Source of the DNA: Actinoplanes campanulatus
GTDB lineage: Bacteria; Actinomycetota; Actinomycetes; Mycobacteriales; Micromonosporaceae
Assembly: GCF_014647795.1 (NCBI RefSeq)
Contig: NZ_BMPW01000002.1
Span: 248,001 to 312,000, forward strand
Length of the DNA: 64,000 bases
Direction of reading: 5' to 3'
In this document: one piece after another, positions 36,134 to 44,702 of the stretch
Numbering within the stretch: the first letter of the stretch is position 1
How the letters are laid out: each line of letters begins with the position of its first letter
Made by a program: the position numbers and the translations under genes
The notes under the pieces: generated by a model
Seen by the model: the letters and a program-made list of their open reading frames with translations, nothing else
What the model was told of the DNA's origin: nothing
Databases searched by the model: none

Positions 36134-36583
36134 GTGGAAGCCGTGCTCTGGGTCGTCCTCGCCGTGGTCCTGGCGATCGCCGAGGCCTTCACCGCGACGA
36201 TTCTGGTCATATTTTTCGCCGCCGGTGCTCTGGCCGCGGCGGGTGCTGCCGCGCTCGGAGCGGGCCCGGTGATTCAGGTGATCGTCTTCGCCGCGGTGTC
36301 CGGGCTCTCGGTCGGTGCGCTGCGCCCGATCATCATGCGGCACGCCCGCCCTGCCCTGGAGACCGGGGAGCGCCCGTTCGGGATCGAGGCGATCGAGGGT
36401 TCCCGCGGGACCGTGGTGGAGGAGGTCTCCGCCGACCACGGCATGGTCAAGATCGACGGCGAGCTGTGGCAGGCCCGCTCGGTCGACGGCCAGGAGGTCT
36501 TTCTTCCGGGAGTGCATGTCCGGGTCGTCAAGCTGCGGGGCGCGACCGTCCAGGTGTGGCACGACGACCTGCCCGATCTATAG
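36134..36583 (+). CDS. NfeD-family membrane protein
   Basis: A 149-residue protein with three hydrophobic segments (AVLWVVLAVVLAIAEAFTATI first) and a C-terminal OB fold (GIEAIEGSRGTVVEEVSADHG, then ARSVDGQEVFLPGVHVRVV). Short NfeD proteins are encoded next to an SPFH protein, as here 13 bp downstream, and help organise membrane microdomains. The GTG at 36134 follows CACGAT by six bases, so the transcript may be leaderless. Confidence 0.88.
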   Translation: MEAVLWVVLAVVLAIAEAFTATILVIFFAAGALAAAGAAALGAGPVIQVIVFAAVSGLSVGALRPIIMRHARPALETGERPFGIEAIEGSRGTVVEEVSADHGMVKIDGELWQARSVDGQEVFLPGVHVRVVKLRGATVQVWHDDLPDL

Positions 36584-36596
36584 AAGGAGTGGGTTG

Positions 36597-37703
36597 ATGG
36601 AACAGATCGTCCTGATCCTCGTCATAGCCATCGTCGTGCTCGTCGTGACCACGCTCGTCAAGTCGGTCCGGATCGTCCCGCAGCAGCGGATGGACGTCAT
36701 CGAACGGCTCGGGAAGTACCAGCGCACCCTCTCGCCCGGTCTCAACCTGCTGGTGCCGTTCGTCGACTCGGTGCGCACCAAGGTCGACATGCGTGAGCAG
36801 GTGGTCTCCTTCCCGCCGCAACCGGTGATCACCTCGGACAACCTGGTCGTCTCGATCGACACGGTGCTCTACTTCAAGGTGGTCGACCCGGTCCGGGCGA
36901 CCTACGAGATCTCCCACTTCCTCCAGGCCATCGAGCAGCTGACCGTCACCACCCTGCGCAACGTGATCGGCTCGCTGGACCTGGAGCGGGCGCTGACCAG
37001 CCGCGAGGAGATCAACCGGCACCTGTCCGGGGTGCTGGACGAGACCACCGGCCGCTGGGGCATCAAGGTGACCCGGGTCGAGATCAAGGCGATCGAGCCG
37101 CCGCCGAGCATCCGCGACTCGATGGAGAAGCAGATGCGCGCCGAGCGGGACCGGCGGGCCGCCATCCTCAACGCCGAGGGTCACAAGCAGGCGCAGATCC
37201 TCACGGCCGAGGGCGAGAAGCAGGCGGCCGTGCTCCGCGCCGACGGTGACCGGCAGGCCCGGATCCTCCAGGCGGAGGGCCAGGCGAAGGCGATCCGGAC
37301 CGTCTTCGACGCGATCCACCAGGCCAATCCGTCGCAGAAGGTGCTCGCGTACCAGTACCTTCAATCGCTCCCGCAGATCGCCAACGGCACCGCCAACAAG
37401 GTGTGGATCCTGCCGACCGAGCTCACCAAGGCGCTGGAGGGGCTGGGCGGGGCGCTCGGCGGCCTGGCGAACATGGCGGGCGACGAGCCCCGGCAGGACG
37501 TGGACGCGAGCGCCGTCGAGCGGGAGGCCGCGGCCGCCGCCGAAGCCGCCGCGGCCGAGGCACGCCGGGTCGACGAGGCGGTGCGGGAGGCCGAGGCGGA
37601 GGCCTCCGGGCGGCCGGGACTGCCCGCCCCCGGCCTGATCCCGCCGAGCGCGGCGCTGGGCGGGGCCGACTACGACGGGGTGCAGCACATCGAAAAACAC
37701 TGA
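36597..37703 (+). CDS. SPFH/Band 7 membrane protein (QmcA/stomatin-like)
   Basis: A 368-residue protein with one N-terminal transmembrane helix (IVLILVIAIVVLVVTTLV), a Band 7 domain (VRIVPQQRMDVIERLGKYQ through NVIGSLDLERALTSREEIN), a charged coiled coil (MRAERDRRAAILNAEGHKQ and repeats) and an Ala/Glu-rich tail. It forms oligomers at the membrane and often controls proteases. GAAGGAG at 36583-36589 fits the ATG at 36597. It pairs with the upstream NfeD gene. Confidence 0.92.
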   Translation: MEQIVLILVIAIVVLVVTTLVKSVRIVPQQRMDVIERLGKYQRTLSPGLNLLVPFVDSVRTKVDMREQVVSFPPQPVITSDNLVVSIDTVLYFKVVDPVRATYEISHFLQAIEQLTVTTLRNVIGSLDLERALTSREEINRHLSGVLDETTGRWGIKVTRVEIKAIEPPPSIRDSMEKQMRAERDRRAAILNAEGHKQAQILTAEGEKQAAVLRADGDRQARILQAEGQAKAIRTVFDAIHQANPSQKVLAYQYLQSLPQIANGTANKVWILPTELTKALEGLGGALGGLANMAGDEPRQDVDASAVEREAAAAAEAAAAEARRVDEAVREAEAEASGRPGLPAPGLIPPSAALGGADYDGVQHIEKH

Positions 37704-37825
37704 CTTTTCCAGCTTTTGTGAGATCCGCCGCATTCCGCGATGACTCTTTGACATGCTTCGCAGCAGGATTTCCGACCGGTGCCCCCGGCCGCTCGGCTTG
37801 TTGCCCCAGCTAACGAGGCGGAGCC

Positions 37826-38497
37826 ATGAGCATCAGCCAGCGTCAGACGGCGAGCGGCCGACCCCTGCGGGTCGCGCCGGCGTGGGTCGGCGCCCCGACC
37901 GCGACCGAGGCGGACACGCACCACCTTCTGCCGGTGCGGGACGCCGTCTGGATCTGGTCGGTCCGCCGGTACGCCCGCCTGGCCCTGTGGGCGCTCCCGG
38001 CCGCCGCGGTGTGCTACGGCTGGCTCACCCTGGAGGTTCAGGGCGTACCCGGCCCCCTCGCCGTCGGCCTGTTCGCCGGGTGGCTCGCCATGATCTCCCT
38101 GATCGCGCTGGCCGGGCTGCTCGCCGGGTCCCGTACCCGGCGGTGCGCCCTGGCCGGGCTGCTGACCACGCTGGCCGGCGCCACCCTGCTGTTGCCGGTG
38201 GCGGCCCTGCCGGAGGACGCCGTGGTGGCGAGCGCGCCGATGGCCGCCGGGCACGTCGACAGCCTGCTCACCGTCGCCGCGGCGGTGTGCGGCGCCGGGA
38301 TGCTGCTGCTCGGCTGGGCGGTGTTCCGTTCCAAACTCGTCAACCCCGCCGACGGGGTGCTGCTGATGCTCGCGGCGCTGGCGATGGGTGCGGGAACGTC
38401 CGTGGACCAGCCCGTACCCACCGTCGGCGCCCTGCTCGCTCTGGCCGCCGGAATGGGACTCGCCTGGACCGGCGGCCGCCTCGTACCCCGCTCCTGA
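37826..38497 (+). CDS. Multi-span membrane protein of unknown function
   Basis: A 223-residue protein. After a soluble N-terminal 45 residues come about six hydrophobic helices (LALWALPAAAVCYGWLTL, LFAGWLAMISLIALAGLLAG and others). No conserved motif is recognised. It starts with ATG at 37826 after GAGGCGGAG. The gene is separated from the SPFH gene by 122 bp that hold TTTGACA but no clear -10. It ends 1 bp before the convergent TrmH gene. Confidence 0.65.
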   Translation: MSISQRQTASGRPLRVAPAWVGAPTATEADTHHLLPVRDAVWIWSVRRYARLALWALPAAAVCYGWLTLEVQGVPGPLAVGLFAGWLAMISLIALAGLLAGSRTRRCALAGLLTTLAGATLLLPVAALPEDAVVASAPMAAGHVDSLLTVAAAVCGAGMLLLGWAVFRSKLVNPADGVLLMLAALAMGAGTSVDQPVPTVGALLALAAGMGLAWTGGRLVPRS

Positions 38498-38498
38498 G

Positions 38499-39293
38499 TC
38501 AGCGCGTGATCTCGTAGAACCCGATCGCCGCCGCGGTCGCCACGTTCAGCGAGTCCACCCCGTTGTGCATCGGGATCACCACCCGGGCGTCGGCCGCCTC
38601 CAGGGCGGTACGCGTCAGCCCGGGCCCCTCCGCGCCGAGCAGCAGCGCGGGCCGCTCCCGCTGGGCCGGGGTCAGGTCGGCGATCGACACGGCGCCCTCG
38701 CCCGGCGTCATCGCCAGCAGGCTGAACCCGGCCGCCCGGATCGCCTTGAGGGTGCCCGGCCAGTCGTCCGACTTCGCGTACGGGATGGCGAACACCTCAC
38801 CCATGCTGACCCGGACCGCCCGGCGGTAGAGCGGGTCCGCGCAGTTCGGCGACAGGACCACGGCGTCGATGCCGAGCGCCGCCGCGCTCCGGAACAGCGC
38901 ACCCAGGTTGGTGTGCGTGTTCAGCCCCTCCAGGACGGCCAGGCTCCGCGCCCCGGCGAGCATCTCCTCCATCACCGGCAGCTCCCGCCGGTGGAACGAC
39001 GCCAGGATGCCCCGGTGCACGTGGAACCCGGTGATCGACTCCAGCACCGGCGGCGGAGCGGTGTAGAGCGGCGCCTCCGGCGGCAGCCCGGTCAGCTGAT
39101 CGGCGCGCTTCTCGTCGACCAGGGCCGAGCGCATCCGGTAGCCGGCCCGCAGCGCCCGCTGGATGACCAGCTCCCCCTCGGCGATGAACAGACCGTTCGG
39201 CGGCTCCCACCGGGTCCGCAGCTCGACGTCGGTGAGGGCTAGATAGTCGCCGATCCGTGGATCGTCCGGGCTGGTGATACTGAGTGCAGGCAC
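38499..39293 (-). CDS. TrmH-family RNA methyltransferase
   Basis: A 264-residue SpoU methyltransferase. An N-terminal substrate-binding region (LFIAEGELVIQRALRAGYRM) is followed by motif 1 NTHTNLGALFRSAAALG, motif 2 LLLGAEGPGL and motif 3 IPMHNGVDSLNVATAAAIG, the trefoil-knot SAM site. It methylates a ribose in rRNA or tRNA; the target is unknown. The GTG at 39293 is six bases downstream of AATAAT, an unusually strong -10, suggesting a leaderless transcript. Confidence 0.9.
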   Translation of the reverse strand: MPALSITSPDDPRIGDYLALTDVELRTRWEPPNGLFIAEGELVIQRALRAGYRMRSALVDEKRADQLTGLPPEAPLYTAPPPVLESITGFHVHRGILASFHRRELPVMEEMLAGARSLAVLEGLNTHTNLGALFRSAAALGIDAVVLSPNCADPLYRRAVRVSMGEVFAIPYAKSDDWPGTLKAIRAAGFSLLAMTPGEGAVSIADLTPAQRERPALLLGAEGPGLTRTALEAADARVVIPMHNGVDSLNVATAAAIGFYEITR

Positions 39294-39348
39294 ACCGGCA
39301 TTATTCGCGGGGTAGGGTCACCCTTGTCGAGTTCGCCGGGGGTGATCC

Positions 39349-40908
39349 GTGTCGGATCCGCATCTGCTCGCCCTGTTGCGTGCCCTCCGCCTGCGCCAGA
39401 GCGCGCCGGAGGCCGTCGCCGCCGGAGGAGCCGATGCCGACGCCGCGCTCTCCGTCCCGAAGAAGGCCGACGACGAGGAGGCCGAGATGCCCCCGTCGCA
39501 CCACCCCGGCGGTGGCCTGCTCTGGCGCGGCGATCCCGGCGACACGATCGGCCGCTCCGGTTTCCAGGCCCGCTACGGCCCCGAGCGGGGAATCCCACCG
39601 ATCGGGGCCGTCCCGTCCGGCCCGACCGGTCCGGTGCCGAACATCCCGCCGGTCGCCCCGGCCCGCCGGCTCGGCGGGCCCGGCACCGAGTTCCCGCCAC
39701 CGGAGACGACCGGTGGCCGTCCGGGCCGCCGCCGACCCGGGGTGCCCGGCAAACGGCCCACGCCCCGGCCCGACGGCGTCGACCCGGCCGACCGCCAGGC
39801 ACTTCGCGACACCCAGGGGCTGCTCAGCTCCAGCCTCACCGCGGCGGGCGGCATCGACGAGGTCGCCGGCCGGCTCTGGCAGGCCCTGCGGCAGGCGCAA
39901 CCGGCCCTGCTCGAGGCGCTCCCCGGCACCCCGGGGACACAGCGCGCCCAGCTGGTCCGCGCGCTCGGTTGGCTGGTCCGCCGGCTGGACGACCCGCCGG
40001 CTCTGGTCGCCGGCTGCATTCAGCTCGGTGCGGTGCTGGCCGAGTGCGGCATCCCGTGGACCCGGCTCCGGGTGGTCGGCGCCGCGCTGGCCGAGGCGAT
40101 GCGCGCGGGGATGGCCCCGGGCGCCTGGCGGCAGGACTTCGACCAGGCCTGGCGCTGGACGTGGCAGCACATCTACGAGTGGCTGGTGCACGGCGGGACG
40201 CTCGTCGCGTACCAGCCGACCGCCTGGCCCGCCGAGGTGATCGAGCACGACGTGCGCCGCCAGGACCTCGCGGTGATCACGTTGCGGCCGTCGCTGCCGA
40301 TGCCGTTCCGCCCCGGCCAGTACACCCGGGTCGAGGTCGACGCCGTGCCCGGGGTCCGCCGGCCGTACTCTCTGGCCGGCGCCCCGCACCGGGACGAGCT
40401 GATCGAGCTGCACGTGCGGGCGAAGACGGAGACCGGCGTCAGCGGCACCCTCGTGCACCACACCCGTGACGGCGACCTGGTCCGCCTGAGCCGCGCCGAG
40501 GGCGACATGGGCCTCCCCGCCGAACCGGGCCGCGGCATCCTCATGATCGCAGGCGACACCGGTGTGGCCCCGATGAAGGCCATGCTCGCCGAGATGGTCG
40601 CCACCGCCGACCCTCGGCCGGCCGTCCTGTTCTGGGGCGTCCGCGACCGGACCGAGCTCTACGACATCGACGCCCTCACCGAGCTGGCCGCCCAGGCGCC
40701 GCGCGCCGCGGTGGTCCCGGTGGTGGCCGAGGGCGATCCCGGGCCCTACGAGTCCGGCCTGGTCACCGACGTGGTCGCCGCCTTCGGCGAGTGGTCCCGC
40801 TTCGAGGTCTACGTGGCCGGGCCGCCGCTCATGCTGACCAGCACCAGCGCGGCGCTGCACCGGCTCGGCGTGGATGCCGCGCGCATCCATCACGACGCGC
40901 CCGAATAA
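39349..40908 (+). CDS. Flavohaemoglobin-like reductase with degenerate globin domain
   Basis: A 519-residue protein in three parts: a Pro-rich N-terminus of about 140 residues, a globin-like helical domain (about 145-285, including LGWLVRRLDDPPALVAG), and a ferredoxin reductase unit with the FAD motif RPYSL (338-342) and the NAD motif GDTGVAPM. Aligned on flavohaemoglobin, the segment normally reading KHVSLGI is VLAECGI, so the proximal haem histidine appears to be leucine. It may therefore not bind haem and act as a plain oxidoreductase or sensor. The GTG at 39349 is preferred. It converges with the cupin gene over an 8-bp hairpin. Confidence 0.8.
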   Translation: MSDPHLLALLRALRLRQSAPEAVAAGGADADAALSVPKKADDEEAEMPPSHHPGGGLLWRGDPGDTIGRSGFQARYGPERGIPPIGAVPSGPTGPVPNIPPVAPARRLGGPGTEFPPPETTGGRPGRRRPGVPGKRPTPRPDGVDPADRQALRDTQGLLSSSLTAAGGIDEVAGRLWQALRQAQPALLEALPGTPGTQRAQLVRALGWLVRRLDDPPALVAGCIQLGAVLAECGIPWTRLRVVGAALAEAMRAGMAPGAWRQDFDQAWRWTWQHIYEWLVHGGTLVAYQPTAWPAEVIEHDVRRQDLAVITLRPSLPMPFRPGQYTRVEVDAVPGVRRPYSLAGAPHRDELIELHVRAKTETGVSGTLVHHTRDGDLVRLSRAEGDMGLPAEPGRGILMIAGDTGVAPMKAMLAEMVATADPRPAVLFWGVRDRTELYDIDALTELAAQAPRAAVVPVVAEGDPGPYESGLVTDVVAAFGEWSRFEVYVAGPPLMLTSTSAALHRLGVDAARIHHDAPE

Positions 40909-40920
40909 TCCCATTTCTGG

Positions 40921-40952
40921 TACGCCGTTCGCGGCCCTCAGCGGACGGCGTA
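40921..40952. terminator. Bidirectional terminator hairpin
   Basis: TACGCCGT and ACGGCGTA form a perfect 8-bp stem with CCG/CGG pairing inside the loop. It spans the gap between the flavoprotein gene and the 3' end of the cupin gene. Confidence 0.55.
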
Positions 40953-41297
40953 GCCCGGGACGGACGGCCAGCGGACGGTGAGCACCACCGACTCCTCGGC
41001 GGCGAACCAGGAGTGGTCGACGCCGCGCGGCCAGACCACGTAGTCGCCCTGCTTGTCGAGGACGACCGTGCGCTCCGGGAACTCCATGTGGAAGCAGCCG
41101 CTGATCAGCACCAGCAGCGCGGTCCGCTCCTCGCCGCGGACCCACTCGGCCCGCCGGTCGCCCCGCGGATGCCGGCCCCACTTGATCTCGACGTCGGTGC
41201 TGTGCCGGGGATCGCCCTCCGGCTTGAAGTGCCCCAGCAGCCAGCCCCGGTCGGCGAGCGCGTCCGGGTCGGCGTTTCCCACATAGATCTCGCTCAT
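40938..41297 (-). CDS. Cupin-like protein downstream of murL
   Basis: A 119-residue beta-rich protein: RGWLLGHFKPEGDPRHSTDVEIKWGRHP, then LLVLISGCFHMEF and GDYVVWPRGVDHSWF, where the last resembles cupin motif 2 with a P-x-G-x-x-H turn. Its ATG at 41297 overlaps the murL stop by 4 bp, so the two are co-translated. The function is unknown; the tight link suggests a role with MurL, perhaps in controlling it or in handling its substrate. The cupin assignment is from fold-like motifs only. Confidence 0.7.
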   Translation of the reverse strand: MSEIYVGNADPDALADRGWLLGHFKPEGDPRHSTDVEIKWGRHPRGDRRAEWVRGEERTALLVLISGCFHMEFPERTVVLDKQGDYVVWPRGVDHSWFAAEESVVLTVRWPSVPGYAVR

Positions 41298-42601
41298 CCG
41301 GCGAGCGCCTCGTCGAGGATCTTGCGGTAGGCGGCGGGCACGTGGTTCGGGCCGCCGGGGGTGAAGACGTCCGAGTGGGAGACCTCGGCCCACGCCGTCG
41401 CCGGCACCGCGGCGCGGAGCTCGGCCAGGACCGGCGCGCTGTCGGTCAGCATGGCGAGGGCGACCAGGCACTCCTCGGCCTCGCCGACGCATTCGAACGG
41501 CTTGTGCGCGTCGACGCCGAGCAGCTCCAGGAACCCGGCCGTCTGGGACGGGTCGGCGAACAGGTCCCGCCCGAAGATGTGCGCGAGCCGCTCCCGGGGC
41601 ATGTGCGGGGCCATCGCCAGGAAGACGAACCGGCACTTCGGACAGTCACCGCACCAGCGGGCCGTCGGGTCGTGCAACTTGAAAGCCTTGTTACAGCTAG
41701 TAACAACATCATCGTACGCAGTGTGACCGGCGAACAGCTGGGCGATGTGCAGTTCGGACAGTGGGCGCAGCAGCGAGAAATACGGGTCGGACAGTCCCGC
41801 GGACGCCGCCACGGCGGCCCGCAGCAGCCCCTCCGCCTCGACGCCCTTGGACCACTGGTGGTTCACCTCGTGGCCGTTCCAGATCAGGTTCGGGTCGGAG
41901 GCGGACCGCTCGTTCGACATCACCACCGGGCCGAGCCCGTGCCAGACCGCGGTGGCGATGGCGATCAGCGAGTTGATCGCGGTGACCGGGATGTGCCCGT
42001 TCAGCGCCCCGGCCTTGTTGAGCTCGAAGAGCCGCGGGTCCAGCCTGCGGCGGGCGGCCAGCGCGGGCAGGCCGGAAGCGGCGTTCACCTGCTCGATCAC
42101 CGGGTTCGGGTTGACCGAGAACGGCACCGGGTCGAGCCCGGCGGCGCGCAGGATCTCCAGGGTGACGATCGAGTCCTTGCCGCCGCCGACCGCGGAGAGC
42201 GGCCGGCCACCGGTGATCCCGGTGGGCTCGGCGGCCGGGATCACACCCGGGGCCTCCACGGCCAGCTCCAACACGTGCGGAAGCTGGTTGCGGTAGGCGT
42301 ACTCCGCCATGCCCTTGGTGTAGACGGCCGTGAGGAAATCGGTGACCTGGGGCGGCACGGGTTTGGGCGCGACCACCCGGGCCGGCGCGCCGACCTTGAA
42401 GTAGCTCACCCCGGCCACCACGTGCAGCAGGTCGAGCACCCGGGTGAGCGCCTCCGGAACGGCCGGGTCGGCCGGCACCGGCAGCGTGATCGTCTCGGTG
42501 AAGCGCAGTGGCTCCGGACCGTCCAGCAGGTAGTCGAACGTCGCCACGCCCGTCACCGGATCGAACGTGTACGAGGGGAACTGCATGACGTCGAACCGCA
42601 C
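41294..42601 (-). CDS. murL: UDP-MurNAc-L-Ala-L-Glu epimerase MurL
   Basis: A 435-residue protein with a PP-loop ATPase motif (GGGKDS, 139-144) preceded by RPLSAV, NHQWSKG further on, and a zinc-type cysteine set (Cys303, Cys317, Cys320, Cys323 in TSCNKAF and WCGDCPKC). This is the MurL layout, an ATP-dependent enzyme that inverts the terminal L-Glu of UDP-MurNAc-L-Ala-L-Glu to D-Glu. Its partner ligase MurD2 is divergent 77 bp away. AAGGAG lies seven bases upstream of the GTG at 42601. It resembles QueC-type PP-loop enzymes, but the neighbour and the length argue against queuosine. Confidence 0.85.
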   Translation of the reverse strand: MRFDVMQFPSYTFDPVTGVATFDYLLDGPEPLRFTETITLPVPADPAVPEALTRVLDLLHVVAGVSYFKVGAPARVVAPKPVPPQVTDFLTAVYTKGMAEYAYRNQLPHVLELAVEAPGVIPAAEPTGITGGRPLSAVGGGKDSIVTLEILRAAGLDPVPFSVNPNPVIEQVNAASGLPALAARRRLDPRLFELNKAGALNGHIPVTAINSLIAIATAVWHGLGPVVMSNERSASDPNLIWNGHEVNHQWSKGVEAEGLLRAAVAASAGLSDPYFSLLRPLSELHIAQLFAGHTAYDDVVTSCNKAFKLHDPTARWCGDCPKCRFVFLAMAPHMPRERLAHIFGRDLFADPSQTAGFLELLGVDAHKPFECVGEAEECLVALAMLTDSAPVLAELRAAVPATAWAEVSHSDVFTPGGPNHVPAAYRKILDEALAG

Positions 42602-42678
42602 CCGGAGTCTCCTTGCCTATGACCGAGGGGCAATATTAGTTCGGTCCGACGAGGTTCGACGCGAAGCGGGGAGACGAC

Positions 42679-44034
42679 GTGCGCCTGGCAGACCTGCGCG
42701 GCCGTTCGGTGGCGGTCTGGGGGACCGGCCGGGAGGGGCGGGCCGCGGTGACCGCGATCGCCCGCCATCAGCCGTCCCGCCTGATCGCGGTGGACGACAG
42801 CGCCAATTATCTGTCCGTGGAGTGGACCGGCGAACTGGCCGGGCTGGCGCCGCTGGCCGGTGGTGAGCACGCCTTCGCGGCCCTGGCCAGCGCCGACGTG
42901 GTGGTCCGGTCACCCGGGGTGCCGTCCACCCACCCGTTCATGGTCGAGCTGCGCGAGCGCGGGATCACGGTGACCGGCGGCAGCGCGCTGTGGATGGCCG
43001 AGCACGCCGCGAAGACCGTCGGGGTCACCGGCAGCAAGGGCAAGAGTACGACGTCCAGCCTGATCAGCCACCTGCTGACGGCGGTCGGGCGGCCCAACGC
43101 GTACGGCGGGAACATCGGGGTGCCGCTGCTCGACATGCCCGAGGCGGAGCTGTACGTGCTGGAGCTCTCCAGCTACCAGTGCGCCGACCTGACCCACTCG
43201 CCGCGGGTGGCGGTGGTCACGTCGCTCTTCCCGGAGCACCTGGACGCGCACGGCGGCGAGCGGGAGTACTACCGGGACAAGCTGAACATCCTCCGGCACG
43301 ACCCGGAGCTGATCGTGGTCAACGGGACCGACCGGCGACTGCGCGACGAGATCCGCGGGGTCACCGACGCGGGCCGGTTCCCGCCCGTGCCGGCGGCCGC
43401 CGCGGACTCCCGGTTCCGGGTCGAGGACGGGCAGGTCTGGTGCAGTGACGAGCCGTTGTTCCCGCGGGACGCGCTGCCGCTGAAGGGCCGGCACAACGAG
43501 GGCAACCTGTGCGTCGCGCTGGCCGTGCTGGACGGCATGGGCGTGGACGTGGAGGCGGAGCGGGCGGTCGTCGAGGCGGCGGTCCGGTCCTTCCCGGGGC
43601 TGCCGCACCGGCTCGCCGAGATCGAGGACCCGTCCGGGCTGACGTTCGTCGACGACACCCTCTCGACGAGCCCGTACGCCGCCATGCACGCCATCGAGGC
43701 CTACGAGAACCGGCCACTCACCGTGCTCGTCGGCGGAAACGATCGCGGCCTCGACTACTCACCGTTACGTGACTTTCTGGCCGACCGGGAACTCACCGTG
43801 ATCGGCCTGCCGGACAGCGGCCCCCGCATCCTGGAGGCGCTGGCCCGCCTGCCCCGGGTCCGCACCGAGCCGGCCGAGGACCTGGCCGACGCCGTCCGCC
43901 TGGCTCGCAAGATCACCCCGGCCGGGGGAGTGGTGCTGCTGTCCCCGGCCGCGCCCAGCTACGGCCGCTTCCGCAACTTCGAGCACCGCTCCGAGGTCTT
44001 CGCTCAGGCGGTCCGCGACACGGCGGAGGCCTGA
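42679..44034 (+). CDS. murD2: UDP-MurNAc-L-alanine L-glutamate ligase MurD2
   Basis: A 451-residue Mur ligase: an N-terminal UDP-binding domain (VAVWGTGREGRAAVTAI), the ATP loop GSKGKST (118-124), the central LELSSYQCADL and SLFPEHLDAHGG, and the C-terminal domain with PHRLAEI and FVDDTLSTSP. It differs from ordinary MurD in adding L-Glu, not D-Glu, when paired with MurL. GGGGAG five bases upstream supports the GTG at 42679. It is divergent from murL and overlaps the convergent secreted-protein gene by 31 bp. A standard murD elsewhere is expected to be absent or to have another role. Confidence 0.84.
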   Translation: MRLADLRGRSVAVWGTGREGRAAVTAIARHQPSRLIAVDDSANYLSVEWTGELAGLAPLAGGEHAFAALASADVVVRSPGVPSTHPFMVELRERGITVTGGSALWMAEHAAKTVGVTGSKGKSTTSSLISHLLTAVGRPNAYGGNIGVPLLDMPEAELYVLELSSYQCADLTHSPRVAVVTSLFPEHLDAHGGEREYYRDKLNILRHDPELIVVNGTDRRLRDEIRGVTDAGRFPPVPAAAADSRFRVEDGQVWCSDEPLFPRDALPLKGRHNEGNLCVALAVLDGMGVDVEAERAVVEAAVRSFPGLPHRLAEIEDPSGLTFVDDTLSTSPYAAMHAIEAYENRPLTVLVGGNDRGLDYSPLRDFLADRELTVIGLPDSGPRILEALARLPRVRTEPAEDLADAVRLARKITPAGGVVLLSPAAPSYGRFRNFEHRSEVFAQAVRDTAEA

Positions 44035-44609
44035 GACGGCTGTGACGCGGCGGCGGCCGGAGCCGGCGGTGACACCGCCGTCGCCGGGACGGGCGGCCCG
44101 GTCCGGATCTGGTAGATCTCCACGCGGTCCGGTCCGGACTTCACGACGAGCGTGGTGGTGACCGTGGTCGACACGAGCCGGGACGTGCGGACCTTCTCGT
44201 CCGGCGTCGGCTCGGGACACGGCGTGCCCGGCTCCGGGGGGACCGTGGTGCCGGAGATGCCGGCGTAGGCCCGGACGATCCGGAAGCCGGTGACCTCCCG
44301 CGTGCCCGTCCGTCGGACCACCTTGACGGTGAGGAACTCCTTCGCGTCCTGGGCGGTGTGGACGGCCCGGACCGGGCGGGCGCCGGCCTCGCCGCACACC
44401 ACCGCGTAGCTGTCCTGAACCAGCTTCAGGTGCTCGAACTCCAGGCGCTTCGCCTTGGCCCGCAGGGTGGCGGCGTCCCAGTCGAAGGCCCGGCGAACGT
44501 CCTCGGCGTCCACGAAACCGGTGTTGGTGCCGAAGTCGAAGGTGACCTTCGCGTGGGCGGGGCCGGGGAAAGCCAGGACCGCCAGGACGATCACCGGGAA
44601 CCATCGCAT
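44004..44609 (-). CDS. Secreted protein of unknown function
   Basis: A 201-residue protein with a signal peptide (MRWFPVIVLAVLAFPGPAHA, cut before KVTFDFG). The mature part has FVDAEDVRRAFDWDAATLRAKAK, VVCGEAGARPVRA and a C-terminal Ala/Pro/Ser-rich tail. No family is recognised; two cysteines could form a disulphide. AGGAG is eight bases before the ATG at 44609. The last 31 bp overlap the murD2 end. The position next to murD2 may be coincidental. Confidence 0.68.
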   Translation of the reverse strand: MRWFPVIVLAVLAFPGPAHAKVTFDFGTNTGFVDAEDVRRAFDWDAATLRAKAKRLEFEHLKLVQDSYAVVCGEAGARPVRAVHTAQDAKEFLTVKVVRRTGTREVTGFRIVRAYAGISGTTVPPEPGTPCPEPTPDEKVRTSRLVSTTVTTTLVVKSGPDRVEIYQIRTGPPVPATAVSPPAPAAAASQPSQASAVSRTA

Positions 44610-44672
44610 GCCTATTTCTCCTGAAATGAGAGCAATTACCCCCATGCTTCCACGGCGCAGCGCGTACGGCGT

Positions 44673-44702
44673 ACCGGAAATTTTTTTGATCATGTTTCCG
44701 GT
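44673..44702. repeat. Inverted repeat in the 44610-45007 intergenic region
   Basis: ACCGGAAA and TTTCCGGT are perfect 8-bp arms around a 14-nt T-rich loop. The region is unusually AT-rich for this genome. It precedes the secreted-protein gene by 63 bp; the remaining 300 bp hold the RpiR promoter region and no gene. Confidence 0.4.

Noticed and set aside
41294-42601. QueC (7-cyano-7-deazaguanine synthase)
   Set aside because: The PP loop and cysteines are shared, but the protein is twice the length, and no queuosine genes are near, while a Mur ligase is divergent.
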